A stretch of 64,000 nt of DNA from Pelagihabitans sp963760375 (GTDB lineage: Bacteria; Bacteroidota; Bacteroidia; Flavobacteriales; Flavobacteriaceae), in the NCBI GenBank assembly GCA_963760375.1, contig CAVXCS010000006.1:62001-126000 (forward strand), given 5' to 3'. The stretch's first letter is position 1, and each line of letters opens with the position of its first letter. Shown here in pieces: positions 17,115 through 26,412 of this stretch. The notes beneath the pieces are model-generated. The model saw only the letters and a list, made by a program, of their open reading frames with translations. It had not been told where the DNA came from and ran no database searches. The position numbers and the translations under genes are program-made.

Positions 17115-17528
17115 TCAAATCAGGAAGACCTGGTCGAGAAGTTGAATGTTCCTGACCAATAGAGGTGGGGGGTAATGCTTTTGAGTAGCCAATCGCAGCC
17201 CCACCGTGGGAATAAGCGTACCGGAAGTAGGGGTGTTATCGAACCAAAAGGACTGATGATCGACGCCAATATCATTGGTGACCTGTTTCAAATCGTTTTG
17301 CCCGTTGATCACGACTACGACATCATTGCAACAAGTATCGGTATTTTCCGAAATCGAAAGACCTTCGGATACCTCCATTGCCATACCGCAACTTTCCGCA
17401 TTGGAAAATAGGGCAACATCCTGAAGATGGCCCATGCAGTAATGCTTGTCAACAGTCCACGACGTGGTGGAAGCCAATAGCAACAGGGCCATTAGGGAGG
17501 CAAGAACGCGATGTGGAACGCTTTTCAT
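17115..17528 (-). CDS. HYC_CC_PP family exported protein
   Basis: The 137-residue product carries the three signatures that name this family: HYC (H29-C31), a CC pair (C66, C67), and a C-terminal PP motif (P120-P122). An N-terminal hydrophobic segment (LASLMALLLLAS) exports or anchors it. Six Cys/His-rich positions (H29, C31, H34, C47, C66, C67) could bind a soft metal. The family is common in Bacteroidota beside HMA proteins and metal-linked TonB receptors, but no reaction is established. It is first in the minus-strand group 14638-17528 and 133 bp from the next gene. Confidence 0.88.
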   Translation of the reverse strand: MKSVPHRVLASLMALLLLASTTSWTVDKHYCMGHLQDVALFSNAESCGMAMEVSEGLSISENTDTCCNDVVVVINGQNDLKQVTNDIGVDHQSFWFDNTPTSGTLIPTVGLRLATQKHYPPPLLVRNIQLLDQVFLI

Positions 17529-17657
17529 CGCAACAAAAATAAGAATTCTTCGATCGATGCGTCTTTTTGGACACCATATTAACGAATATTTATGCCCTTC
17601 GGTATTGCCCCGATTGATCCAAAAATCGACTTTTGCCCCAACAAATCCGAAAAGAAC

Positions 17658-18107
17658 ATGTTCGAACCACTGCGACCTCAGGTAATAGCCATCTTAACGG
17701 GCCAAGGAACGGTAGAAGCCCGTCTGCTCCAATTGTGCCAACTGTTGAACAGCAACGTTCCCCATTATGATTGGGTCGGTTTCTATTTTAGGAACGGAGA
17801 CAGAGAAGAGTTGAAATTGGGGCCCTATGTCGGGGAACCCACCGACCACACCATTATTCCCTTTGGCAAGGGCATTTGTGGGCAAGTCGCGGTGTCGAAC
17901 CAGAACTTTGTCGTACCCGATGTCAAGGCGCAGGACAATTATATCGCCTGTAGCATCACGGTGAAGGCAGAAATCGTTGTTCCATTGTTCGTCAATGGTG
18001 AAAATGTGGGGCAAATCGACATTGATTCGAATACCCCTGATCCCTTTAGCGGGGAGGACGAAAGATTTTTGGAATTTGTAAACTCGGAAGTGGCCAAAAT
18101 TCTTTAA
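17658..18107 (+). CDS. GAF-domain protein, free methionine-(R)-sulfoxide reductase family
   Basis: The 149-residue protein is a single GAF domain of the fRMsr (YebR) type. It keeps the family blocks PHYDWVGFYF (35-44), IPFGKGICG (67-75) and NYIACSITVKAEIVVPL (94-110). The residues equivalent to the catalytic Cys118 and resolving Cys94 of E. coli are C98 and C74. The third family cysteine (E. coli Cys84) is absent: the region reads EPTDHTI. Free Met-R-O reduction is therefore possible but may use a different disulfide route. The ATG at 17658 is preferred to 17592 because family members begin at this point. msrB/msrA lie 9 kb away. Confidence 0.88.
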   Translation: MFEPLRPQVIAILTGQGTVEARLLQLCQLLNSNVPHYDWVGFYFRNGDREELKLGPYVGEPTDHTIIPFGKGICGQVAVSNQNFVVPDVKAQDNYIACSITVKAEIVVPLFVNGENVGQIDIDSNTPDPFSGEDERFLEFVNSEVAKIL

Positions 18108-18158
18108 AACTTTATTGGTTTTGTTGATAACCTCGGTGCTTATTCAAGTCAAAAAAAT

Positions 18159-18166
18159 TACTTTTG
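18159..18166 (+). promoter_or_regulatory. Putative -7 box for purH
   Basis: TACTTTTG matches TAnnTTTG and ends 33 bases before the purH ATG at 18200. The -33 element is not clear. Confidence 0.45.
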
Positions 18167-18199
18167 TGTCCTTGACTTCATAATCCTAAGCACACCATA

Positions 18200-19732
18200 A
18201 TGAACACCTTGAAAAAAGCCTCTTCGGCCCTTATTTCCGTATTCCATAAAGACGGGTTGGAACCCATTGTCAGAAAATTCCAGGAACTTGGCGTAACCAT
18301 CTATTCCACGGGGGGTACCGAAAAATTCATCAGGGATCTGGGCATCGAAGTAGTGCCGGTGGAAGAGGTAACCAGCTATCCCTCCATTTTGGGCGGTCGT
18401 GTAAAAACATTGCATCCAAAGGTATTCGGAGGTATTTTGAACCGGCAGGACGACGCTGGGGATTTGGCCCAGTTGGAAGAATTTGAAATTCCCCAGATCG
18501 ATATCGTGATCGTAGACCTTTACCCTTTTGAAAAAACGGTGGCGAGTGGTGCGTCCGAACAGGAAATCATAGAAAAAATAGATATAGGGGGCATTTCGTT
18601 GATACGGGCCGCCGCCAAGAACTTCAAGGATGTTGTATGCGTGTCTGCAAGGGAAGATTATGAAGAATTCCTTGCATTGATAACCGGGAGCAAGGGAAGA
18701 ACCGGTTTGGCAGACCGAAAGCGTTTTGCCGCAAAGGCATTCAACATCTCGTCGCATTATGATACCGCCATTTTCAATTATTTCAACAAAGACCATGGTG
18801 AAGCCGTTTTAAAAATCAGTGAACCCAAGGGCCAGGTGCTCCGCTACGGCGAAAATCCACATCAAAAAGGGTATTTCTTCGGTGATTTTGAGGCGATGTT
18901 TACCAAATTGCACGGAAAAGCGCTTTCCTATAACAACTTATTGGACGTGGATGCCGCGGTCAACTTGATGAACGAGTTTAAAAATGACGATCCGACCTTT
19001 GCGATTTTGAAACACAACAATGCCTGTGGGCTATCTACCCGGAAAACATTGCACCAAGCCTATGTTGACGCCTTGGCAGGGGACCCGGTTTCCGCTTTTG
19101 GCGGTATTCTGATCAGCAATGTGGAAATCGATAAGGCCACCGCTTCGGAAATCCATGAGCTCTTCTGTGAAGTCGTCATTGCGCCCAGTTATGCGGCCGA
19201 TGCCCTACAGATTCTTATGGGCAAGAAAAATAGGATCATCTTGGTTCAGCATGAAGTATCACTGCCCGATACCCTGGTCAGGACATGCCTGAACGGAGTT
19301 TTGGTGCAGGAAAAAGACAAGAAGACCGATTCGGTGAAAGACCTGGAATTGGTCACCAAGAAAAAACCGACCCAGAATGAACTGGACGATTTGATCTTTG
19401 CTTCCAAACTCTGCAAGCATACCAAGAGCAATACCATTGTACTGGCGAAGAACAAACAGTTGTGCGCCAGCGGTACAGGGCAGACTTCCCGTGTCGATGC
19501 GCTGAACCAAGCCATTCACAAAGCGAAATCTTTCCATTTTGACCTTCAGGGTGCCGTGATGGCCAGTGATGCCTTCTTCCCTTTTCCGGATTGCGTGGAA
19601 ATCGCCCATAATAATGGTATAAGCTGCGTCATTCAGCCCGGCGGTTCGATAAAAGACCAGTTGAGCGTCGATTTTTGCGACAAAAATGGCATGGCCATGG
19701 TAATGACGGGCACCCGTCATTTTAAGCATTAA
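18200..19732 (+). CDS. purH: Bifunctional AICAR transformylase/IMP cyclohydrolase PurH
   Basis: The 510-residue enzyme performs the last two steps of de novo IMP synthesis. The N-terminal cyclohydrolase domain (about 1-195) shows ALISVFHKDGL, YSTGGTEKFI and LGGRVKTLHPKVFGGIL. The C-terminal transformylase shows LRYGENPHQKGYF, ILKHNNACGL (the catalytic Lys-His pair) and ASDAFFPFPD, and ends GMAMVMTGTRHFKH. Length is normal for the family. It stands 56 bp before mreB and is probably a separate unit, as mreB has its own -7 box. Confidence 0.98.
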   Translation: MNTLKKASSALISVFHKDGLEPIVRKFQELGVTIYSTGGTEKFIRDLGIEVVPVEEVTSYPSILGGRVKTLHPKVFGGILNRQDDAGDLAQLEEFEIPQIDIVIVDLYPFEKTVASGASEQEIIEKIDIGGISLIRAAAKNFKDVVCVSAREDYEEFLALITGSKGRTGLADRKRFAAKAFNISSHYDTAIFNYFNKDHGEAVLKISEPKGQVLRYGENPHQKGYFFGDFEAMFTKLHGKALSYNNLLDVDAAVNLMNEFKNDDPTFAILKHNNACGLSTRKTLHQAYVDALAGDPVSAFGGILISNVEIDKATASEIHELFCEVVIAPSYAADALQILMGKKNRIILVQHEVSLPDTLVRTCLNGVLVQEKDKKTDSVKDLELVTKKKPTQNELDDLIFASKLCKHTKSNTIVLAKNKQLCASGTGQTSRVDALNQAIHKAKSFHFDLQGAVMASDAFFPFPDCVEIAHNNGISCVIQPGGSIKDQLSVDFCDKNGMAMVMTGTRHFKH

Positions 19733-19738
19733 ATTCAT

Positions 19739-19746
19739 TACTTTTG
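19739..19746 (+). promoter_or_regulatory. Putative -7 box for the mre operon
   Basis: TACTTTTG matches TAnnTTTG and ends 42 bases before the mreB ATG. A good -33 TTG was not found. Confidence 0.45.
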
Positions 19747-19788
19747 ACGATATTATTTACCTTTAATCGAAACCTAACGAAATAGCTA

Positions 19789-20817
19789 ATGGGATTTTTT
19801 GATTTCCTGACCGAAGAAATTGCCATCGACCTGGGCACCGCAAATACCCTTATCATTCATAACGACAAAGTAGTGGTCGATAGCCCATCGATCGTTGCAA
19901 GGGACCGGGTTTCCGGCAAAATTATAGCCGTTGGCAAGGAGGCGAACATGATGCAAGGAAAGACCCATGAAAATATCAAGACCATTCGGCCTTTGAAAGA
20001 TGGGGTCATCGCCGATTTCGATGCTTCGGAAAAAATGATCAACATGTTCATCAAGAACATCCCCGCTTTAAAGAAAAAATGGTTTCCACCGGCACTGCGC
20101 ATGGTGATCTGCATTCCATCGGGCATTACCGAAGTGGAAATGCGTGCGGTAAGGGAGTCGGCAGAAAGGGTGAATGGCAAGGAAGTATACCTCATCCATG
20201 AACCTATGGCGGCCGCCATAGGGATTGGATTGGACATCATGCAGCCCAAGGGAAACATGATCGTCGATATCGGTGGGGGCACCACTGAAATTGCAGTCAT
20301 CGCATTGGGAGGCATCGTCTGTGACAAATCGGTTAAAATTGCAGGGGACGTTTTTACCAATGACATCATTTATTATATGCGCACCCAGCACAACCTCTAT
20401 ATTGGGGAGAGTACTGCGGAAAATATTAAAATAGAAATCGGGTCGGCCACTGAAGATCTTCAAAACCCTCCGGATGACAAATCGGTCCAAGGCCGTGATT
20501 TATTGACCGGCAAGCCCAAGCAGGTGCAAATTTCCTATAGGGAGATTGCCAAGGCATTGGACAAATCGATTCTTAGGGTCGAGGACGCAGTGATGGAGAC
20601 CCTGTCCCAAACACCCCCGGAATTGGCGGCAGACATTTACAATACGGGGATATACATGGCAGGTGGAGGATCGATGTTGCGAGGCCTGGACAGGAGGCTG
20701 TCACAAAAGACCGATTTGCCCGTATACATTGCCGAAGACCCGCTAAGAGCTGTAGTTCGGGGCACCGGAATCGCGTTAAAAAATCTTGAACGGTACAAGA
20801 GCATTTTAATTAAATAG
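19789..20817 (+). CDS. mreB: Rod-shape actin homolog MreB
   Basis: The 342-residue actin-like ATPase polymerises under the inner membrane and positions cell-wall synthesis. Conserved actin-fold motifs are present: IAIDLGTANTLI (phosphate 1), VDIGGGTTEIAVIALGG (phosphate 2) and MAGGGSMLRGLDRRL (adenosine motif). It begins the operon mreB-mreC-mreD-mrdA-rodA. An 87-bp gap before mreC contains a perfect small hairpin. Confidence 0.98.
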   Translation: MGFFDFLTEEIAIDLGTANTLIIHNDKVVVDSPSIVARDRVSGKIIAVGKEANMMQGKTHENIKTIRPLKDGVIADFDASEKMINMFIKNIPALKKKWFPPALRMVICIPSGITEVEMRAVRESAERVNGKEVYLIHEPMAAAIGIGLDIMQPKGNMIVDIGGGTTEIAVIALGGIVCDKSVKIAGDVFTNDIIYYMRTQHNLYIGESTAENIKIEIGSATEDLQNPPDDKSVQGRDLLTGKPKQVQISYREIAKALDKSILRVEDAVMETLSQTPPELAADIYNTGIYMAGGGSMLRGLDRRLSQKTDLPVYIAEDPLRAVVRGTGIALKNLERYKSILIK

Positions 20818-20821
20818 ATGT

Positions 20822-20836
20822 CCATCCTTCGGATGG
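20822..20836 (+). other. Hairpin between mreB and mreC
   Basis: CCATCC and GGATGG pair perfectly around a TTC loop, 5 bp after the mreB stop. No T run follows, so it is not a standard terminator; RNA processing or stabilisation of the mreB message is a possible role. Confidence 0.4.
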
Positions 20837-20904
20837 CGCCTTGTTGAAAATCGACCTTGCCAAAATGGGATACTTGCACGGGCTTCAAGAAAATTAAAGA
20901 GTGA

Positions 20905-21723
20905 ATGCAACAAATCATCAATTTTGTAATACGGCATAAGAATTTTCTACTCTATCTGTTTTTGTTGCTCCTTTCATTGGCTTTTACCATACAATCCCAT
21001 TCCTATCACCAGTCTCGGTTTTTTAATTCTGCGAACTGGATCACGGGAAATATTTATGAAACCAAACAAAGTATTTCGGCCTATTTCGATCTGAGAGAGG
21101 AAAACGAAAAATTGATCGTCGAAAACCAGCGCTTGCGAAAGATGCTTTTCAACATAGCCCCCGAGGATACCATAAGCCTGGATTCCACACAAATGCTCTA
21201 TACGGTCACAACAGGCCGGGTGATCAAAAACAGCTTCGCGGAATCGCGCAATTATATCACCATCAATCGTGGCAGGGAAGACAGTATAAAACCCGACATG
21301 GGCGTGATCACTTCCAAAGGCATTCTGGGCATCATTGAAAATACCTCGGCCAACTATGCAACGGTACAGAGTATATTGAACGAAAATTCGAACATCAATG
21401 CCAAAATAAAAAATACGGACCACTTTGGCTCCTTGGTCTGGGATACCAAACGCTACGACGTGGTTCAGTTGATCGATATTCCCCGCATGGTATCTTTGAA
21501 CATTGGAGACACTATCGTAACTGGGGCCATGAGCAGTATTTTTCCCGAGAACATTCCTATAGGAACGATACAAAAATTCGACCTGGATACCGCGAACAGT
21601 TTTTATCAAATCGATGTGAAGCTTTTTAATGACATGACCAATATTCGTCATGTATATATTGTGAACAATGTACACCGCAAGGAATTACAGGAACTGCAAT
21701 CCAAAAACTTGAATGAACAATAG
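20905..21723 (+). CDS. mreC: Rod-shape-determining protein MreC
   Basis: The 272-residue bitopic protein links MreB to periplasmic synthases. One membrane helix at about residues 13-29 is followed by a coiled coil at about 55-85 (LREENEKLIVENQRLRKM) and the beta-rich domain with SFAESRNYITINRG and GVITSKGILGIIENTS. The start is the ATG at 20905; the 3' end overlaps mreD by 11 bases. Confidence 0.95.
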   Translation: MQQIINFVIRHKNFLLYLFLLLLSLAFTIQSHSYHQSRFFNSANWITGNIYETKQSISAYFDLREENEKLIVENQRLRKMLFNIAPEDTISLDSTQMLYTVTTGRVIKNSFAESRNYITINRGREDSIKPDMGVITSKGILGIIENTSANYATVQSILNENSNINAKIKNTDHFGSLVWDTKRYDVVQLIDIPRMVSLNIGDTIVTGAMSSIFPENIPIGTIQKFDLDTANSFYQIDVKLFNDMTNIRHVYIVNNVHRKELQELQSKNLNEQ

Positions 21724-22219
21724 TTACTTTATAAATACCGTTCGATTTGTACTTCTCGTTTTAGTGCAAGTGCTGGTTTTCAATCAACTTAATTTTTTTG
21801 GATTCATCAATCCCATGGTGTATATTCTTTTTTTATACTGGTATCCGATCAGCGGGGGCCGCGCATCGTTCATTGGGGTAAGTTTTTTATTGGGCTTGTG
21901 CATCGATTTCTTTTCGGACACCATGGCCCTGCATGCCGCATCGACGGTAACCCTGGCCTATCTGAGGCCCACTATAATGCGGTTTGTTTTTGGGGTAAAT
22001 ATAGAATTTCAAAGTTTTAAGCTGAGCAACAGCACCATGGCACAACAATTTACTTTTTTGGCGTTATTAATAGTAGTGCACCATTTGGTATTTTTTACGC
22101 TCGAAATTTTTAGTTTGGCCAATATTTTGATGATACTAAAAAAAGTTGTGGTCATTGGTGCCGCATCCATGCTACTTTGTTTACTGTTCAATTCATTATT
22201 TAGCGTCGGCAAGGAATGA
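21713..22219 (+). CDS. mreD: Rod-shape-determining protein MreD
   Basis: The 168-residue inner-membrane protein has about five hydrophobic segments and the MreD block QVLVFNQLNFFGFINP followed by LYWYPISGGRASFIGVSF and LGLCIDFFSDTMALHAASTV. It overlaps mreC (11 bp) and mrdA (4 bp), showing translational coupling in the elongasome operon. Confidence 0.93.
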   Translation: MNNSYFINTVRFVLLVLVQVLVFNQLNFFGFINPMVYILFLYWYPISGGRASFIGVSFLLGLCIDFFSDTMALHAASTVTLAYLRPTIMRFVFGVNIEFQSFKLSNSTMAQQFTFLALLIVVHHLVFFTLEIFSLANILMILKKVVVIGAASMLLCLLFNSLFSVGKE

Positions 22220-24084
22220 AAAAGATTTTACTTTCATCGATCATTATTATCATCGGGTTTACCTTCCTCGGTAGGCTGAGCTATTTGCAAATTTTCAGTT
22301 CTTCCACCAATCAGGTCTTGGAAGACCCTGCCATAAAAGCGGTTTATGACTATCCCGAACGCGGTTATATTTACGACCGCAACGGCAAACTATTGGTGGC
22401 CAATGACCCGGCGTACGATGTCATGGTCATTCCACGGGAGGTACGGGCCTTGGATACTTTGGAATTTTGTGCCCTGTTGGGCATCGACAAGGAAAAATTT
22501 TTAAAAGAACTCAAAAAAGCACGCACCTATTCTCCAAGGCTTCCGTCTGTGCTGGTACCGCAACTTTCCAAGGAAGACTATGCCAAATTGCAGGAAAAGA
22601 TGAGGCATTACCAAGGTTTTTATATTCAGAAACGCTCCTTGCGCTATTATGATACGAACAGCGGCGCCAACATTCTCGGTTATATCAGTGAAGTCAATGA
22701 ACGAGATCTGGTACGTAATCCGTATTATGTCCAAGGCGAGCTCACAGGCCGTACCGGAATAGAAAAGCAGTACGAAGATATCCTGAGGGGAAGAAAAGGG
22801 GTACAATATATTCAAAAAGATCGCTTCAACAGAGACATAGGGCCCTACAAAAGCGGCACTTGGGATACCTTGCCGGAACAGGGTAAGGAAATCAACGTCA
22901 CCCTTGATAAGGACTTGCAGGAATACGGAGAACGGCTCATGCACGGCAAGTGGGGGGGCGTCGTGGCCATCGAACCTGGCACGGGAGAAATTCTTGCGAT
23001 GGTATCAGGGCCTACCTTCGACCCCAAACTTTTGGTCGGTAGAGATCGCTCTGCCAATTACAGCAAATTGCATTACGACTCCATCTCCAAACCCCTGTTC
23101 GATCGATCAATTTTGGCGGAAGGTTCTCCCGGCTCGCCATTTAAGACCATCAATGCCCTTGTTGCGCTTCAGGAAGGGGTAATCACCCCGGAAACCACCT
23201 TTACCTGTTACCACGGATTTTACGTCGGCGGGAGAAAGAGAGGATGCCACTGTGGGGGCGGTACCCGAAATCTGCATACCGGAATCTACAAATCCTGCAA
23301 TGCCTATTTTGCAGGGACTTTCAGGAAAATCTACGATAAGTTTGAGACTACCGATGAGGCTATGGATGTTTGGGAAAAGCACGTGAAGAGTTTTGGCCTG
23401 GGCGATTTCTTGCATTATGATCTGCCGGAAGGAAAGAGGGGCAGGATTCCCAGCAAGGAATATTACGATAAATGGTATGGCGACAACAGATGGAGCTCCT
23501 CCTATATCATCTCCAACTCCATCGGACAGGGAGAGGTTTCCGTTACTCCCGTGCAATTGGCGAATATGACCGCGGCCATTGCCAATCGCGGATTCTACTA
23601 TACCCCCCACATCCTTAAAAAAGTGGAAGGCAAGGACATCACCAATCCCGAGTTCGTAGTGCCCAAATATACCACCATTGACAGGAAACATTTTGACCCC
23701 GTGGTACAAGGTATGGCAGATGTTTACAAAATGGGCACGGCCAGAGGCGTTCAGATACCTGGCATTGATATAGCCGGTAAAACCGGTACGGTTGAGAACT
23801 TCACCAAGATAAATGGCGTACGCACCCAATTGACCGACCACTCGGTTTTTGTGGCCTTTGCCCCGGTTGACAACCCCAAGATCGCCATTGCGGTTTATAT
23901 CGAGAACGGCTATTTTGGCTCTAGATACGCTGGGCACATCGCTTCTTTGATGATTGAAAAATACCTGAAGGGCGAGATAAGCCGAAAAGATCTGGAAAAA
24001 AGAATGCTGGAAAAAACGTTGGATCTGGAATATGCCAAACCTTATAGCGGGGAAGAATTCAAAATAAACGAACGTGTCTGGTAG
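22216..24084 (+). CDS. mrdA: Penicillin-binding protein 2 (elongasome transpeptidase)
   Basis: The 622-residue class B PBP cross-links peptidoglycan during side-wall growth, together with RodA. A membrane anchor at about residues 5-22 is followed by the PBP dimerisation domain (ERGYIYDRNGKLLVAND) and the transpeptidase. Active-site motifs are SPFK (catalytic Ser in GSPGSPFKTI, about residue 300), SNS in SYIISNSIGQGEVS and KTGT in DIAGKTGTVEN. The ATG overlaps the mreD stop as ATGA; its own 3' end overlaps rodA by 11 bp. Confidence 0.97.
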   Translation: MKKILLSSIIIIIGFTFLGRLSYLQIFSSSTNQVLEDPAIKAVYDYPERGYIYDRNGKLLVANDPAYDVMVIPREVRALDTLEFCALLGIDKEKFLKELKKARTYSPRLPSVLVPQLSKEDYAKLQEKMRHYQGFYIQKRSLRYYDTNSGANILGYISEVNERDLVRNPYYVQGELTGRTGIEKQYEDILRGRKGVQYIQKDRFNRDIGPYKSGTWDTLPEQGKEINVTLDKDLQEYGERLMHGKWGGVVAIEPGTGEILAMVSGPTFDPKLLVGRDRSANYSKLHYDSISKPLFDRSILAEGSPGSPFKTINALVALQEGVITPETTFTCYHGFYVGGRKRGCHCGGGTRNLHTGIYKSCNAYFAGTFRKIYDKFETTDEAMDVWEKHVKSFGLGDFLHYDLPEGKRGRIPSKEYYDKWYGDNRWSSSYIISNSIGQGEVSVTPVQLANMTAAIANRGFYYTPHILKKVEGKDITNPEFVVPKYTTIDRKHFDPVVQGMADVYKMGTARGVQIPGIDIAGKTGTVENFTKINGVRTQLTDHSVFVAFAPVDNPKIAIAVYIENGYFGSRYAGHIASLMIEKYLKGEISRKDLEKRMLEKTLDLEYAKPYSGEEFKINERVW

Positions 24085-25357
24085 CAGCGTCCTAAAACGT
24101 ATCGATTGGCTATCTATTTTATTTTATGCCCTGTTGGTGGCCATCGGTTGGATAAATATTTATTCCACAACATTTTCCGATGCCAATCCTTCCATCTTTA
24201 ATTTTGACGCCTTATATGGAAAGCAACTCCTTTTTATAGGCACAAGCATTGTTGCGATCATTATTATCTTGGCTTTGGAAGCCAATTTTTTTGAACGTTT
24301 TTCAAGTCTGTTCTACCTTATTTCCATGATTTCCCTGCTCGGTCTTTTCGTCTTTGGCAAAACCATAGCGGGGGCCACTTCCTGGTACGATCTTGGATTT
24401 TTCAATCTTCAACCCTCCGAATTTGCCAAATTGGCAACCGCTCTGGCCCTTGCCAAATACCTCAGTGATATTCAAACCGATATCAAACACAAAAAAGACC
24501 AATTGTTCGCCTTTCTGATCATCTTGATCCCTGTATTGCTTGTCATTCCCCAACCCGATCCGGGGAGTGCCCTGGTATTCTTTGCCTTGGTTTTTGTGCT
24601 TTTTAGGGAAGGTCTGCCCCTGTTTTATCTCCTGCTCGCTTTTTTGCTCGTATTGGTTTTTGTGACCACTTTAATGTTTGGCACTACATGGGTGACGATT
24701 TTTATTGCGATGGTAATCACCCTATTTTTTCTGCTCAAGAAGAAATCTTTCAAAATTCCCTTATTGCCCTTGGTCGGCGCTGCCGTGGTAACAATTTTAT
24801 TTTCGTTATCGGTGAACTTTGTGTTCAACAATCTCTTCGAGCAACGGCATCGCGATAGGTTCAGTTTGTGGTTGCGTTTGGAAAAAGATCCGCAAAAATT
24901 GGAACAGATCCGCAAGACCATCGGTTACAATACGTATCAGTCTGAGAAAGCCATAGAATCAGGCGGTTTTTTTGGAAAGGGATTTTTGGAAGGCACCCGA
25001 ACGAAAGGTGATTTTGTGCCAGAACAGCACACCGATTACATTTTCAGTACCGTTGGCGAAGAATGGGGATTTCTTGGTACCGCATCGGTGGTGTTGCTGT
25101 TTTCCTTTTTACTGTTGCGTTTGGTCTATCTGGCAGAAAGACAGAAGAACGCTTTTAGCAGAATGTACGGCTATGGAGTGATATCGATTTTATTGATCCA
25201 TTATTTTATCAACATTGGGATGGTGATAGGCATCTTGCCCACTATTGGAATTCCGCTACCTTTTTTCAGCTATGGGGGTTCCGGACTTCTTTTTTTCAGT
25301 GTGATGCTGTTCATTTTCTTGAAACTTGATTCGAACAGGCTAAGGGAAGGTATTTGA
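24074..25357 (+). CDS. rodA: Peptidoglycan glycosyltransferase RodA (SEDS family)
   Basis: The 427-residue polytopic protein polymerises lipid II for cell elongation. SEDS signatures are present: GATSWYDLGFFNLQPSEFAK, QPDPGSALVFFALVFVLF and the C-terminal GIPLPFFSYGGSGLLFF. About ten membrane segments are seen. The start is GTG at 24074, inside the end of mrdA; no ATG is available upstream of the first conserved block (KRIDW). It is the last gene of the elongasome operon. Confidence 0.96.
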   Translation: MSGSSVLKRIDWLSILFYALLVAIGWINIYSTTFSDANPSIFNFDALYGKQLLFIGTSIVAIIIILALEANFFERFSSLFYLISMISLLGLFVFGKTIAGATSWYDLGFFNLQPSEFAKLATALALAKYLSDIQTDIKHKKDQLFAFLIILIPVLLVIPQPDPGSALVFFALVFVLFREGLPLFYLLLAFLLVLVFVTTLMFGTTWVTIFIAMVITLFFLLKKKSFKIPLLPLVGAAVVTILFSLSVNFVFNNLFEQRHRDRFSLWLRLEKDPQKLEQIRKTIGYNTYQSEKAIESGGFFGKGFLEGTRTKGDFVPEQHTDYIFSTVGEEWGFLGTASVVLLFSFLLLRLVYLAERQKNAFSRMYGYGVISILLIHYFINIGMVIGILPTIGIPLPFFSYGGSGLLFFSVMLFIFLKLDSNRLREGI

Positions 25358-25455
25358 AGCAGCTTATTTTTTGTGGTCTTATCTAAGGCTAAGATGAATT
25401 TTCGGAATTCGAAAAGATGGGTATGTCTTAATTTTCTGCGCGATAGCCATGGCGT

Positions 25456-26274
25456 TCAAAATTTCCAGTCCTCAAGCTGTATCTCTTTTTCCCATTTTGC
25501 TTCCATTGGGTCCGGCAACGCCTGAAAAAAATCGATATTGGTCATTGCTTCAAGCTGATCGATGGCTACCGTGAACGACTCCAGCGGGGCATTGCTTTCC
25601 CTACCCAACATCAGGAAGGCGATCATTTTCATCGATTCGGCATCCCCCCGAGCCACGATTTTATAAAAATAGCGCGGTACCGCGACGTCTTCCGTTCCGA
25701 TGGTTTCAAGTCCGCTTTGCAGTACACCTCCCGTGACGATATAAACATCCCCGTAGCTTCGTGCCCAAGTTCGAACCTGCATTTCCAGACGGTTCCAAAC
25801 ACCGGCGTTGAACGCTCTGTCCTGAGGTGCTATATTGCTGGTATAAAATGTTTCGTTATAGGCCTGTTCAGAAAACCTGCGGTCCCCTGCCGGGCACAAA
25901 TGGCCGCGATCGTAGCCCGAACCCTTATAATTGCGCCAATCGGCCGACTTGGTCTTCACTTTGGGGTCTTCCAAAAAGTAAGGTCGCTTTCGATTTTGGC
26001 CGGTCAGTTGTTCCCTTTTCAAAACATAGGCCACCCATTCGGCCTGTTCGAATGCTTCGCTATACGACAACATATAATGCTGGTGCCCAACCAACGCCCC
26101 TGAAGTGGAGCTCGGCATCAGATAATTTGGGATTTCAGTTGAACTTTCTCCGGGTTCCGCACCATAGGGGTCTGGCGTATACAGGTGTTCAAAGAGCCAA
26201 AAACCCAATAAACAGCAGAGCATTAAAACAAGGTATATCTGCTTATTCTTCCTTCTGGAGTTCAATTGCGGCAT
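25456..26274 (-). CDS. Membrane-anchored DNA/RNA non-specific endonuclease
   Basis: The 272-residue product has an N-terminal anchor at about residues 12-29 and then a beta-beta-alpha metal nuclease of the NUC1/Serratia type. The DRGH motif is YDRGHLCPAGDRRF (121-134; H125 is the likely general base), and the metal-binding Asn lies in FNAGVWNRLE near 155-165. The enzyme should face the periplasm or the outside and degrade nucleic acids of any sequence. It is convergent with rodA and divergent from msrB. A nutrient or DNA-uptake role is inference. Confidence 0.93.
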   Translation of the reverse strand: MPQLNSRRKNKQIYLVLMLCCLLGFWLFEHLYTPDPYGAEPGESSTEIPNYLMPSSTSGALVGHQHYMLSYSEAFEQAEWVAYVLKREQLTGQNRKRPYFLEDPKVKTKSADWRNYKGSGYDRGHLCPAGDRRFSEQAYNETFYTSNIAPQDRAFNAGVWNRLEMQVRTWARSYGDVYIVTGGVLQSGLETIGTEDVAVPRYFYKIVARGDAESMKMIAFLMLGRESNAPLESFTVAIDQLEAMTNIDFFQALPDPMEAKWEKEIQLEDWKF

Positions 26275-26412
26275 AGCCCCAAAATTAATTAATTATTGAC
26301 GATCTTTGTTGTTTATCGCCTGTATGTTCTCCATCAAAATTCCGACCGAACAAAGAAATTTTTTAAATAGCGAATTCTAAACAGTACATCGTAAATGGAA
26401 CTTAAAAAAAAG

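Noticed and set aside
23107..23937. A 276-codon minus-strand open frame inside mrdA
   Set aside because: mrdA carries all transpeptidase motifs over this stretch, so the antisense frame is a by-product of its codon use.
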